Assembly: GCA_035560795.1 (NCBI GenBank)
Contig: DATMYV010000031.1
Coordinates: forward strand, 1 to 6,696
From: Longilinea sp035560795
GTDB taxonomy: Bacteria; Chloroflexota; Anaerolineae; Anaerolineales; Anaerolineaceae
Direction: 5' to 3'
Length of the DNA stretch: 6,696 bases
This document shows positions 6,492 to 6,696 of the stretch, piece by piece; position 1 is the first letter of the stretch, and each line of letters opens with the position of its first letter. The notes beneath the pieces are model-generated. The model was not told where the DNA came from. It saw only the letters and a program-made list of their open reading frames with translations, and searched no databases. Both the position numbers and the translations under genes were made by a program.

Positions 6492-6687
6492 ATTGAGATT
6501 TATGCCTTACCACCCGTTGAATTCACCTTCCTGCAGGTGGTTATTCATCCATGTATAGTCAAAAAGCCTATCTTCACAAGCTGGAATTGGCGGGAAACAG
6601 TGTATGGAGAAATCATTGCTTTTATGAAGCACATTCATTGAGCTCAAACGGGAAAGCCTTGATGAAGAAATAGATGAACGCGAATAA
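6492..6687 (+). pseudogene. Possible frameshifted gene remnant at the right edge
   Basis: From the base after a TAA (6489-6491), 49 codons stay open to a TGA at 6639-6641. The reading is protein-like, including PIFTSWNWRETVYGEIIAF. In a second frame, open from 6628, translation continues as ELKRESLDEEIDERE and stops at TAA 6685-6687, a charged tail typical of a real C-terminus. Both frames are open over 6628-6638, so one indel there would join them. No ATG start or Shine-Dalgarno is present for the first part. I read it as the degraded 3' end of a lost gene. The codon-aligned minus-strand frame is also open to the edge, so the strand is not certain, and I recognise no family. Confidence 0.25.
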
Positions 6688-6696
6688 CAATTATAA

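Noticed and set aside
6551..6673. ATG-started 40-codon plus-strand frame near the right edge
   Set aside because: It has no Shine-Dalgarno and is a shifted reading of the more protein-like frame at 6492-6641.
1..6696. CRISPR array, tRNA, rRNA, IS ends, riboswitch or toxin-antitoxin pair
   Set aside because: I looked for regularly spaced repeats, cloverleaf-type arms, terminal inverted repeats and conserved RNA cores and saw none that hold up.

Overview
The window looks like ordinary bacterial chromosome of moderate to fairly high GC in its coding parts, with AT-rich intergenic stretches and clear Shine-Dalgarno sites. The overall flavour (a large Trp/Cys-rich orphan beta-protein, a stand-alone class I methyltransferase, a PerR-KatG pair) made me think of Chloroflexota. 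That is an impression, not a demonstrated assignment: no rRNA or other marker gene is present.

Layout. Positions 1-398 hold no convincing gene, only one weak 78-codon frame. A 704-residue protein of unknown function (399-2513, +) follows. It appears to be built of beta-sandwich / transthyretin-like modules split by a proline-rich linker, and ends at a strong hairpin terminator (2557-2589). Next comes a compact oxidative-stress operon. A good sigma70-type promoter (TTGACA, 17 bp, TATCAT) has its -10 overlapped by a 19-bp inverted repeat. It drives a Fur/PerR-family regulator (2692-3132), and one base after that gene's stop begins katG, a bifunctional catalase-peroxidase (3134-5326). The operon closes with a 16-bp perfect hairpin and a T-run (5351-5393). 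A convergent class I SAM-dependent methyltransferase (5535-6332, -) follows. Beyond it, up to the edge (6333-6696), lie only short protein-like frames on both strands that look like gene remnants.

How the genes work together. The regulator and the peroxidase are almost certainly one peroxide-response unit: the metal-bound repressor would sit on the palindrome over the -10, and loss of binding under peroxide would release both its own synthesis and that of KatG. The layout parallels mycobacterial furA-katG. One departure is notable: at the position of the Asp (PerR) or Glu (Fur) ligand that affects peroxide sensitivity, this regulator carries Asn. The flanking 704-residue protein and the methyltransferase are separated from the operon by terminators and show no visible functional link to it.

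I did not find a clearly new multi-gene system. The points most worth a second look are the Asn substitution in the regulator, the architecture of the 704-residue protein with its LNPQPLPP motif, and the apparent gene debris at the right edge.
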